Assembly: GCA_001898225.1 (NCBI GenBank)
Contig: MKTJ01000025.1
Coordinates: 30,620-94,619 of the forward strand
Source of the DNA: Chloroflexi bacterium 54-19
GTDB lineage: Bacteria; Chloroflexota; Chloroflexia; Chloroheliales; Chloroheliaceae
DNA: 64,000 bases
Direction: 5' to 3'
Shown here: piece by piece, positions 54,885 to 62,529 of the stretch
How the letters are laid out: every line of letters begins with the position of its first letter
How positions within the stretch are numbered: position 1 is the stretch's first letter
Notes under the pieces: model-generated
What the model was told of the DNA's origin: nothing
The model's database searches: none
The model's input: the letters and a program-made list of their open reading frames with translations, nothing else
Translations under genes and position numbers: made by a program

Positions 54885-55310
54885 AAATAAAAAGATAGAA
54901 AAGGCCAGGTTTATCCATCGCCCTGTGCGCCAGGGCCTTCGCTCTACAATGCGCGGCTAATGCCTCTATAAAACAATTATAACGGTAGACCTGTTACCTC
55001 GTCAAAGGGTTGGAATAGTGTTTAGTGTTTAGTGGGCGGTATGTAATAGTACATATTAACCGCCACTAAACCCGGCCAGGGTGTTATAAATCACAGATGA
55101 AGCGGTTATGTAATCATAACGATGTTTTATAAAAGTAAAGCGGCTAAAATGATAATGTCAGCAAACGAAAACAAAAAGCTGGCGAGACCGGAAAGCCTAG
55201 CAACCTTTAACAAACTTGCACCTTTCCGGGCCGGTGAAAAACCTTTTCAGTAGATTTATCCACTCACTTCTTCACATCAGCGCTACACCTGACAAGAAAA
55301 GAATTTCCAA
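54885..55310. other. Intergenic region with palindrome and structured leader
   Basis: It separates the divergent deacetylase and trehalose synthase genes. AGTGTTTAG repeats occur at about 55016-55033. A strong hairpin (TTTAGTGGGCGGT with ACCGCCACTAAA, inner ATGTA/TACAT) spans about 55028-55070. The structured leader begins at 55179. No gene is supported. Confidence 0.6.
55179..55235 (+). promoter_or_regulatory. Long hairpin in the trehalose synthase leader, unassigned
   Basis: CCGGAAAG (55188-55195) pairs with CTTTCCGG (55222-55229), extended by GCTGGC (55179-55184) with GCCGGT (55230-55235) through G-U pairs. The loop contains GCCTAGCAACC. Together with the terminator about 60 bases downstream it looks like a sensor plus attenuator. 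I could not match it to a known riboswitch. Confidence 0.4.
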
Positions 55311-55340
55311 ATGGTGGGGAAATTCTTTTCTTTATTTTAT
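55294..55340 (+). terminator. Intrinsic terminator inside the trehalose synthase leader
   Basis: AAGAAAAGAATTTCC (from 55295) pairs with GGAAATTCTTTTCTT and is followed by a T-rich run. It stands about 130 bases before the coding start and no gene ends here, which indicates attenuation. Confidence 0.65.
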
Positions 55341-55466
55341 ATTCATGCCCGCTTTTACCCCTTTGGGCGCGATAATTGCTTAACACTTTACCCAGCGATG
55401 GTTCTATTTTTGATTTCGGCCCCCCGGTACGGGACTAAAACCGGGAAGCCACAAGGGTTAAGGACA

Positions 55467-57317
55467 ATGCAAAAAATGAAATTGGCTGGAAGCGCAAAAC
55501 CAGGGTCAGTGGAAAAACCCGGCGGTCGCGCTCAAACTCTCATAACCAGGGATGGTAAATTAAAGACGCCCAAAAAAGGTGTTAAACCCGAAAAACCTCC
55601 CGAACCTGGCTTACCCATTCCTCCACCGACCCCGCGCCCGGTCATCCCGGTAAACGTGGAGAACGAAAAGACCGACTGGTACAAAGACGCGGTTATCTAT
55701 GAGATGCACGTCAAGTCCTTTTTCGATAGCAACGCCGATGGCGTCGGCGATTTCAAGGGTCTTACCAAAAAGCTGGATTACCTGGAACAACTTGGCGTAA
55801 ACTGTATCTGGCTGCTCCCCTTTTACGAGTCGCCCCTGCGCGATGACGGCTACGATGTCGCCGATTACTACGCCATTCATCCCGATTACGGCACCGCGAA
55901 CGATTTCAAGGCTTTTTTGCGGGAAGCCCACAAACGCGGTCTGCACGTCCTGATTGACCTGGTTATCAACCACACTTCGGACAAGCATCCCTGGTTCGAG
56001 GCCGCCCGCCGCTCTAAAGACCCTGCTATCCACGACTTCTATGTCTGGAGCGATACGCCGCACCGCTACGAGGAAGCCCGGATTATTTTCACCGACACCG
56101 AAAAATCGAACTGGTCCTGGGACCCGGTGGCGAAACAATATTACTGGCACCGCTTTTTCAGCCACCAGCCTGACCTGAATTTCGAACACCCGCCCGTCCG
56201 CAAGGCCCTGCTGGAAGTGATTGACTACTGGCTTTCGATGGGGGTAGACGGCTTCCGGGTGGACGCGGTGCCTTATCTTTTTGAGGAGGAAGGGACCAAC
56301 TCGGAAAACCTGCCCCAGACGCATACCTTTTTAAAGGAAATGCGGGCCTACATTGACGAACACTTTCCCGGTCGTATCCTGTTAGCCGAGGCGAACCAGT
56401 GGCCGACCGACCTTCTGCCCTACTTTGGCGAGGGCGACGAATTCCACATGGCTTTTAACTTCCCGCTCATGCCCCGCATCTTCATGGCGTTGCGGCGGGA
56501 GGACCGCCAGCCGATTATTGATGTTATCGAGCAACTCCCGGCCATCCCCGACCTCTGCCAGTGGGCCATCTTCCTGCGCAACCACGACGAGCTAACCCTC
56601 GAAATGGTCACGGAGGAGGAGCGCGAGTACATGTGGAACGAGTACGCCGCCGACCCCCAGATGAAGCTCAATATCGGGATTCGCTGCCGCCTGGCGACCC
56701 TGCTCGATAACTCGCGCCGCCGCCTGGAACTGGTCCACAGCCTCCTTTTGACCCTGCCGGGGACACCGGTCCTCTATTACGGCGACGAAATCGAAATGGG
56801 CGACAACGTACTGCTGGGCGACCGCATGGGGGTCCGTACGCCGATGCAGTGGTCCGCCGAACTGAACGCCGGGTTTTCCGAGGCCCCGCCCGAAAAGCTC
56901 TACTGCCCGGTCATTACCGACCCACTCTACAACTATATTGCCCGGAATGTAGCCGCCGAAGCCAACAACTCCTCCAGTTTTCTCAACTGGATGCAGCGGG
57001 TCTTGCAAATCCGGCGCAAGTACCCTGTCTTTGGCCGGGGCCAGATCCGCTTTCTCGACCCCTCCAACCCGCGTGTGCTGGCCTACCTGCGGAGCGATGG
57101 AAAAAATACTATCCTGGTCGTCAACAACCTCTCCCGGTTCTCCCAGGCGGTCGAACTCAACCTGGGCGATTACAAAGGCGCGGTCCCGCGCGAAATGTTC
57201 GGCGATAATCCTTTTCCGGCCATCGGCAAGCTCCCTTATTTGCTGACTCTCGGCCCCCATTCGTTCTTCTGGTTCCACCTCGACGGTGGCCCGGCTAAAA
57301 AGAGGCGAAAAGGTTAG
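55467..57317 (+). CDS. treS: Trehalose synthase (maltose alpha-D-glucosyltransferase, GH13)
   Basis: 616 residues from the ATG at 55467, with TAAGGA upstream; the frame is open further but runs through the terminator. A Pro/Lys-rich N-terminal extension (about 1-65) precedes the GH13 barrel. Catalytic residues are D266 in F-R-V-D-A-V-P, E308 in L-A-E-A-N and D374 in N-H-D-E-L. The D-A-V-P-Y-L-F-E-E-E-G-T segment is characteristic of TreS, which interconverts maltose and trehalose. No fused maltokinase domain is present and no pep2/treY/treZ is nearby. The leader suggests attenuation control. Confidence 0.92.
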   Translation: MQKMKLAGSAKPGSVEKPGGRAQTLITRDGKLKTPKKGVKPEKPPEPGLPIPPPTPRPVIPVNVENEKTDWYKDAVIYEMHVKSFFDSNADGVGDFKGLTKKLDYLEQLGVNCIWLLPFYESPLRDDGYDVADYYAIHPDYGTANDFKAFLREAHKRGLHVLIDLVINHTSDKHPWFEAARRSKDPAIHDFYVWSDTPHRYEEARIIFTDTEKSNWSWDPVAKQYYWHRFFSHQPDLNFEHPPVRKALLEVIDYWLSMGVDGFRVDAVPYLFEEEGTNSENLPQTHTFLKEMRAYIDEHFPGRILLAEANQWPTDLLPYFGEGDEFHMAFNFPLMPRIFMALRREDRQPIIDVIEQLPAIPDLCQWAIFLRNHDELTLEMVTEEEREYMWNEYAADPQMKLNIGIRCRLATLLDNSRRRLELVHSLLLTLPGTPVLYYGDEIEMGDNVLLGDRMGVRTPMQWSAELNAGFSEAPPEKLYCPVITDPLYNYIARNVAAEANNSSSFLNWMQRVLQIRRKYPVFGRGQIRFLDPSNPRVLAYLRSDGKNTILVVNNLSRFSQAVELNLGDYKGAVPREMFGDNPFPAIGKLPYLLTLGPHSFFWFHLDGGPAKKRRKG

Positions 57318-57504
57318 AAATTGGACAAATTGCGAAATTTTAGCTTAAATAGAGGTAGCACATGCTCAATTACTTTTAGGGGATTTTTTAGAAATTAAAA
57401 TAGCAAGTTTGTAAATAACTTCGCGTGAAAGCTATAAAAAGTCACCGGAACTTTTAATAGCTAATGGGGTTATCGAGAACCGCCCTGCTATGGGACACGT
57501 TCGT

Positions 57505-57876
57505 ATGGCAAAAATTCTGATAGTTGAAGATAACGAAATGAACCGGGATATGCTCTCCCGGCGCCTGGAACGGCGCGGTTTCGAGATTGTTATCGCGGTA
57601 GACGGCCAGGAAGGTATCGAAAGGACTCGCTCGGAGCAGCCCGACCTGATTCTGCTCGATATGAGTCTGCCGGTGATGGATGGTTGGGAAGCGGCCTCTA
57701 TCCTCAAAAAGGAGCCTGCGACCGCCGCCATCCCGATTATTGCCCTGACCGCGCACGCTATGTCGGGCGACCGCGAACGCGCCCTTGAGGTTGGCTGCGA
57801 CGACTATGACGTCAAGCCGATTGAGTTCGAACGCCTGCTGGAAAAGATGCGCCATTTCCTGAAGGGCAAAGTTTAA
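57505..57876 (+). CDS. Single-domain response regulator (CheY/DivK-like)
   Basis: About 124 residues of receiver domain only: acidic pair E8-D9, phospho-acceptor D52 in L-L-D-M-S-L-P, T82 in A-L-T-A-H and K104 in D-V-K-P. With no output domain it probably relays or competes for phosphate from a kinase encoded elsewhere. I chose M-A-K-I-L-I-V-E-D-N as the start because it is typical; an ATG five codons upstream is possible. A terminator follows. Confidence 0.88.
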   Translation: MAKILIVEDNEMNRDMLSRRLERRGFEIVIAVDGQEGIERTRSEQPDLILLDMSLPVMDGWEAASILKKEPATAAIPIIALTAHAMSGDRERALEVGCDDYDVKPIEFERLLEKMRHFLKGKV

Positions 57877-57887
57877 GACTTTTTGTA

Positions 57888-57919
57888 AGGGCCGACCACT
57901 TTATGTACCGGCCCTTTTT
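57888..57919 (+). terminator. Terminator of the response regulator gene
   Basis: AGGGCCG (57888-57894) pairs with CGGCCCT (57909-57915), followed by a T-run. Confidence 0.85.
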
Positions 57920-58015
57920 CAGGTACCCTGGCGCAAAAGTGGTTCCAGTCTCTCACCCTCAATTTTTACGCCTGTTCCTTTAACCTGTTTTATTTATAAG
58001 AAAACGGTGGTGAAA

Positions 58016-58879
58016 ATGCCAGGTATCGCTTTTGACCAGGCGGCTGATTATTACGACCAGACCCGCGGTTTCCGGGAAGGGGTCGCCGAACAAGTCCGTG
58101 ACGCTATCCTCGCCTATACCGGGGCGACTCTTTCCACCCGGTTCCTGGAACTTGGTGTCGGAACCGGTCGGATTGCGCTGCCTTTTATCCAGGCCGGTTA
58201 CGATTATACCGGGATTGACCTCTCCCAGCCGATGATGGAGCGGCTCGAAAGCAAACTGAGCCAGGCCCCCGCCACACCGGGCCAGCCCCGCCGCTACGCG
58301 CTTTTCCAGGGTGACGTTACGGCCCTTCCTTTTACCGCTAACAGTTTTGACGTAATAATTGCCGCCCACGTCCTGCATTTAGTGGATGGCTGGCAAAAAG
58401 CGCTGGACGAGGCTAAACGGGTCTTGCGCAAGCCCGGTTTTCTAATGCTTTCGCACGAGGAACAAAAACCCCTTACTGTTCAACCTGAAACCCCGAATGT
58501 AAACCGGCAGTGGTACAAAATCCTGGAAGACCTGGGGGTAAAACACGCCGAGCTTCAGCCGGGCATCCGGCCCCAGTGGGATAGCGCTAAACGCGATTCG
58601 GGGCTGGTAGATTACCTGCGTGGAATGGGGGCCCAGGTCGAAGACGTGACCTTGCTGGAATATACCACCCCGCCCCTATCGCCCCGCCAACTGGCCCAGC
58701 GCCACATCGACCGGATGTATTCGAGCGACTGGCATTTGAGCGACGAGGTCCACGCCGAAGCCGTCCGCCGTTTCAAGACCTGGCTTGACGAAAGTTGCCC
58801 GGAGCCGGACAAGCCTTCCAGCGTAACGTCCTATTTCAAGACCCTGGCCGCCACCTGGCCCCAAAATTCTAAAAGCTGA
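58016..58879 (+). CDS. SAM-dependent methyltransferase (UbiE/COQ5-like)
   Basis: About 287 residues. The N-terminal F-D-Q-A-A-D-Y-Y-D-Q-T-R-G is typical of ubiE-like enzymes. Motif I is L-E-L-G-V-G-T-G-R, with G-I-D-L-S and F-D-V-I-I-A-A-H after it. The C-terminal third would bind the substrate, which cannot be read from the sequence. GGTGG precedes the ATG at 58016; a GTG three codons upstream is an alternative. It is transcribed after the response regulator's terminator and so has its own promoter. Confidence 0.83.
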   Translation: MPGIAFDQAADYYDQTRGFREGVAEQVRDAILAYTGATLSTRFLELGVGTGRIALPFIQAGYDYTGIDLSQPMMERLESKLSQAPATPGQPRRYALFQGDVTALPFTANSFDVIIAAHVLHLVDGWQKALDEAKRVLRKPGFLMLSHEEQKPLTVQPETPNVNRQWYKILEDLGVKHAELQPGIRPQWDSAKRDSGLVDYLRGMGAQVEDVTLLEYTTPPLSPRQLAQRHIDRMYSSDWHLSDEVHAEAVRRFKTWLDESCPEPDKPSSVTSYFKTLAATWPQNSKS

Positions 58880-58982
58880 GGTTGACTTAGCTGCGCCTTT
58901 ATGTAATATAAAATAAGTAAGTAAGGTACTTATTCTTATTGGCCTGGCTGCCCGGTCTGTATTATTTTGGGAGACAAGTACT

Positions 58983-60326
58983 TTGAACCCTCGCCAATCC
59001 GATTTGTGGGATTCAATCCGTTATAGTTACTGGTTTGTGCCCGCCATCCTGGCAATCCTGGCGGCTGGACTGGCTTTTTTGACCTTGCAACTTGACCGCC
59101 AGCTTGATGCCGCCACCCTTGCTTCGACCGGCATTATTTTTAACGGCGGTCCCGGCGAGGCCAGCACCCTTCTTTCGGCGATTATCGGCTCGATGGTTAC
59201 TGTTTCCGGCACCACTTTTTCAATTGTAATCGTGGCCCTGGTGCTGGCTTCCTCCCAATTTGGTCCCCGGTTGCTGCGAAACTTCATGCGCGACTTTGGC
59301 AACCAGATGGTCCTGGGCACTTTTATCGCGACCTTTATTTACTGTCTGCTGGTGTTGCGGGATGTCCGTTCGGACACCGCCAACCCTTTCGTGCCGCATT
59401 TGTCGGTCACGGTGGGGGTGGGCCTGGCCCTGGTGAGCGTGGGTGTCCTGATATTTTTTATTCACCACGCTGCCCGCTCCATCCAGGCCCCTTATGTTAT
59501 AAAGACCATAAGCAAAGATTTGGATACCTCAATCGAGCGCCTTTACCCGCAACGGCTGGGGCAAGACCCACCTTTACATAAAGTTGACAGGGTCGAGGAA
59601 GATATTCCGGCAGATTTCGAGGCGCAGGCCGGTCAGGTTTATTCGCCGGGCAGCGGCTACATCCAGGCCATTGACACCAGGACTTTGCTACACCTGGCGA
59701 TTAAACACGATTTGCTGGTGCGGCTAATCTTCCGGCCCGGTGCCTATGTGATGAAGGGCCAGGAAGTCGCCCTGGTCTGGCCGCCCCAGAAAATAGACCG
59801 CTCCTTGAAAGAAAAATTCAGCCAGTGTTTTATTCTGGGTAACTACCGCACCCAGGAGCAGGACATTGAATTTGACCTGAACCAGCTTGTCGAAATGGCT
59901 ATCCGGGCGCTCTCCCCGGCTATCAACGACCCCTTTACGGCCATGATGTGTACGGACCGCCTGGGCGAAGGGTTGTGCCGGTTGGCCGCCCGCGATTTCC
60001 CCTCGCCTTTTCGTTACGACAACGCCGGGAATTTGCGGGTGATTACCGACAATACCGATTTCCCCCACCTGGTAAAGGCTTCTTTTAACCAGTTACGCCA
60101 GTACGGCAAAGAAAGTGTTTCCGTGACCGTGCGGCTCCTGGAAGTTATTTTGCTGGTATTACGCCATGCCCGTAACGAGGAACAGCGGGAGGTTTTGCAG
60201 CGCGAGGCCGAAATGATTTACCGGGGCAGTTGTGAGGCTATCACCGAACCGAACGACCTTGACGCTATCCGCGCCCGCTACGACAAAATCCTGAAAATCC
60301 TCGCCACCGCCCGCCAGACCTCGTAA
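58983..60326 (+). CDS. DUF2254 family membrane protein
   Basis: 447 residues from a TTG start, with GGGAG upstream. Four hydrophobic helices occupy the first 160 residues. F-S-I-V-I-V-A-L-V-L-A-S-S-Q-F-G-P-R-L-L is the family signature. The large C-terminal part is soluble and cytoplasmic, with S-P-A-I-N-D-P-F-T-A as the second conserved block. The function is unknown in the family; a channel or transporter role is often guessed from topology. Confidence 0.88.
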   Translation: MNPRQSDLWDSIRYSYWFVPAILAILAAGLAFLTLQLDRQLDAATLASTGIIFNGGPGEASTLLSAIIGSMVTVSGTTFSIVIVALVLASSQFGPRLLRNFMRDFGNQMVLGTFIATFIYCLLVLRDVRSDTANPFVPHLSVTVGVGLALVSVGVLIFFIHHAARSIQAPYVIKTISKDLDTSIERLYPQRLGQDPPLHKVDRVEEDIPADFEAQAGQVYSPGSGYIQAIDTRTLLHLAIKHDLLVRLIFRPGAYVMKGQEVALVWPPQKIDRSLKEKFSQCFILGNYRTQEQDIEFDLNQLVEMAIRALSPAINDPFTAMMCTDRLGEGLCRLAARDFPSPFRYDNAGNLRVITDNTDFPHLVKASFNQLRQYGKESVSVTVRLLEVILLVLRHARNEEQREVLQREAEMIYRGSCEAITEPNDLDAIRARYDKILKILATARQTS

Positions 60327-60355
60327 ACCGGCTTTGTAAGCTAAATTGTGGTATT

Positions 60356-60390
60356 AAAAAAGGTTGCCCGGCATTTTGGGCAACCTTTTA
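60356..60390. terminator. Bidirectional terminator between convergent genes
   Basis: AAAAGGTTGCCC (60358-60369) pairs with GGGCAACCTTTT (60378-60389), with A-run before and T-run after, serving both flanking genes. Confidence 0.88.
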
Positions 60391-60409
60391 GGTTTATTTG
60401 AAACACGCT

Positions 60410-61900
60410 TTAGCGGGCGGCCAGTTCAAGGACGGTCCGGGCTGCCGGGGCTGTAGCCGGCTGGGCGGGGTGTTTCTCCCGCTCCGCCAGGTCGTCCCAG
60501 ACCTCGCTCATGTATGAGCCCATCACCACCGGGCGGCCCAGGGCTTTTTCCACGTCCGCCGGGGTCAGGTCGTCGAGGAAGCGCGCCCCGTACCCCTTTT
60601 TGTCGAGCATCACCTGGGGCAAATAGAGGACTTCGCCCAGGTCGCGTCCGCTCGCTTCGAGGGCCTGTAAAGCCTCGATAACATCCTTTCCGGTCAGCAG
60701 CCCCGCCACCGTAACGGTGTGGCCGAGGGTCTTATTTATGACCGTTAAAAGATTCACCTCTAACCCCTCGACCCGGTTCAAGCGCCGGATGAGCGGCTCG
60801 AAGGTCGGAGTAATCAGTTCGGCGGTGACCAACGTCGCCCGCAGGGGCCGTTCGAGTTTTTCGGGCAGTTTCTTCTCGACGTGTTTCCAGTCGTCAAGGA
60901 AACGGCGGACCAGCCCGACCCCGTTTTCAATCTGGTCGAAATCCTCGTAGTGGGCCCGGCCCGGCACTTCCTGCCCGGCCAATAGATAAAACTCGTCCGA
61001 GAGATAGACGAAGGGTGTGCCGATTTCCTTTTTGAAGCGTTTTTGCCAGGCGTGGACCTGTTCGATAATGACCGCCGCTTCCGGGCCGGTAAAAGGCCGC
61101 ATCGGCATGGGCGCTTCGGCGGGGAAGCCGCGCCCGTGGGCTTTAAAATTGCGGCGGCGGTCCCCATCGTAACCCGGCCCCCCGGCCAACCCGACCGGCA
61201 CAATCGCCGAGGTCTGGACGCCGGGATAGAGTTTCACCAGGTCGAAAATAGTCTTTTCGAGGTTCGGCCCGTCATTGACGGTCGGCACCAGCACGACCTG
61301 GGTATGGGCCTCGATGCCGTTCGCGTTCAGGCGGGTAAGTTGGTCTAGGATGTTGGGGGCGGTCGAATTGCCGAGCAAGCGGCGGCGCATTTCAAGTTCG
61401 GTGCTGTGGACCGAGACATAGAGCGGGGTCAGGCGCTGCTCGATAATGCGCTGCCAGTCTTCGTCTTTCAAATTGGTCAGGGTTACGAACCCGCCGTACA
61501 TGAAGGAATAGCGGTAGTCGTCGTCCTTGACATAAAGCGTCGGGCGAAAACCCTTGGGTGTGCGGTAGACGAAGCAGAAAGGGCAGTCGTTGTTGCAGAC
61601 GCGGATACCGTCAAAGGTCGGTTCGGCAAATTCGAGGCCGAGCGGCTCCCCGGCGGCATTTTTAACCCGCAGTTCGAGACGCTGGCCGTCCCGCTCCACC
61701 CGCAACCGGATGCGGTCCTCGGCGGTCTGGAAAGAGTAATCAATCATATCCCGGACCGGCTGGCCGTCAATCGCCAGCAGGCGGTCGCCTACCCGGACCC
61801 CGGCCTTTTCACCGAGCGAGCCCGGCTCCACGCTAATTATCCGGTTGAGGTCTTTGCGCCGCTTATTGCCAGAAGCCGCGACCTGGTTAGAAATGTCCAA
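60410..61900 (-). CDS. DUF512 protein with PDZ and radical-SAM-like domains
   Basis: 496 residues from a TTG start, with AGGGAG upstream. A short N-terminal PDZ domain (about 20-90; G-V-R-V-G-D-R-L-L-A-I-D-G) is followed by a radical-SAM-type cluster motif C102-x3-C106-x2-C109 in C-N-N-D-C-P-F-C-F. The C-terminal DUF512 domain ends in the G-S-Y-M-S-E-V-W region. The family is widespread in Chloroflexota, Firmicutes and cyanobacteria, often near the GTPase gene der; der is not visible here. The reaction is unknown. The cluster Cys residues make it a likely SAM-radical enzyme. Confidence 0.9.
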   Translation of the reverse strand: MDISNQVAASGNKRRKDLNRIISVEPGSLGEKAGVRVGDRLLAIDGQPVRDMIDYSFQTAEDRIRLRVERDGQRLELRVKNAAGEPLGLEFAEPTFDGIRVCNNDCPFCFVYRTPKGFRPTLYVKDDDYRYSFMYGGFVTLTNLKDEDWQRIIEQRLTPLYVSVHSTELEMRRRLLGNSTAPNILDQLTRLNANGIEAHTQVVLVPTVNDGPNLEKTIFDLVKLYPGVQTSAIVPVGLAGGPGYDGDRRRNFKAHGRGFPAEAPMPMRPFTGPEAAVIIEQVHAWQKRFKKEIGTPFVYLSDEFYLLAGQEVPGRAHYEDFDQIENGVGLVRRFLDDWKHVEKKLPEKLERPLRATLVTAELITPTFEPLIRRLNRVEGLEVNLLTVINKTLGHTVTVAGLLTGKDVIEALQALEASGRDLGEVLYLPQVMLDKKGYGARFLDDLTPADVEKALGRPVVMGSYMSEVWDDLAEREKHPAQPATAPAARTVLELAAR

Positions 61901-62529
61901 ACTTCAAAAACTCCCTGAAAGCTGCCGTCCCTCGCGGGGCGAATTTATCACTACAAACAGGTATTATAGCATAAATTAAGAGGTCGAGGGTAGAAGGCAG
62001 AAGGCAGTAACCAGAGGTCAGAAGGCAGTAACCAGAGGGTAGTATATTGTTACATCTACGGGCGTGACTAGAGCAGCATGTTATTCCGAGCTTATGGAGG
62101 AATGGCAACACTAAAAACTGCCCTCTCCCCTCTCCCCCACCTACTGATTTCTGTCTACTGCCCTCTGATTTCTGCCTACCGACCTCTGTCTACTGTCCCG
62201 TACTATTGGATTATTGACATAATATTCTGGTTCTGTATAATTATTACGGAATTCCCGCATTTTTGTGTAAAAAAACAGTTTCCCCAACCAACAAAACATT
62301 CGGCTAACTTTATCGGTGCGGTTTAACTTTAGGTTTAGCTCATCTTTTAGTACGACTTTCGCTTGAAATACTCCTTTTGTGCTAGTTTTGCGCCTACACC
62401 CTGGCTTTTTCAGGCCCAAAGCGAAAGTCGTATTCAGGTTTAACATATCCACTTTCAGGGTTGATTCTTTCTCTAGGCTTACGCACGAAATACAATAAAT
62501 TAACGTCTTAGTCTTGTTGAGGTACTGCC
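61901..62529. repeat. Divergent intergenic region with heptamer arrays and palindromic element
   Basis: Forward heptamers (about 61994-62040) and reverse heptamers (about 62140-62203) enclose a degenerate hairpin element (ATTCCGAGC...GGAATGGCA near 62083-62108). The palindromic element copy 2 follows. No gene is supported. Confidence 0.8.
62351..62432. mobile_element. Palindromic element with TACGACTTTCGC ends, copy 2
   Basis: Fourteen-base perfect arms TACGACTTTCGCTT and AAGCGAAAGTCGTA enclose two inner hairpins. The second (CCTGGCTTTTTCAGG) is nearly identical to the copy at 32631-32705; the first differs in sequence but can still partly pair. Confidence 0.7.
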
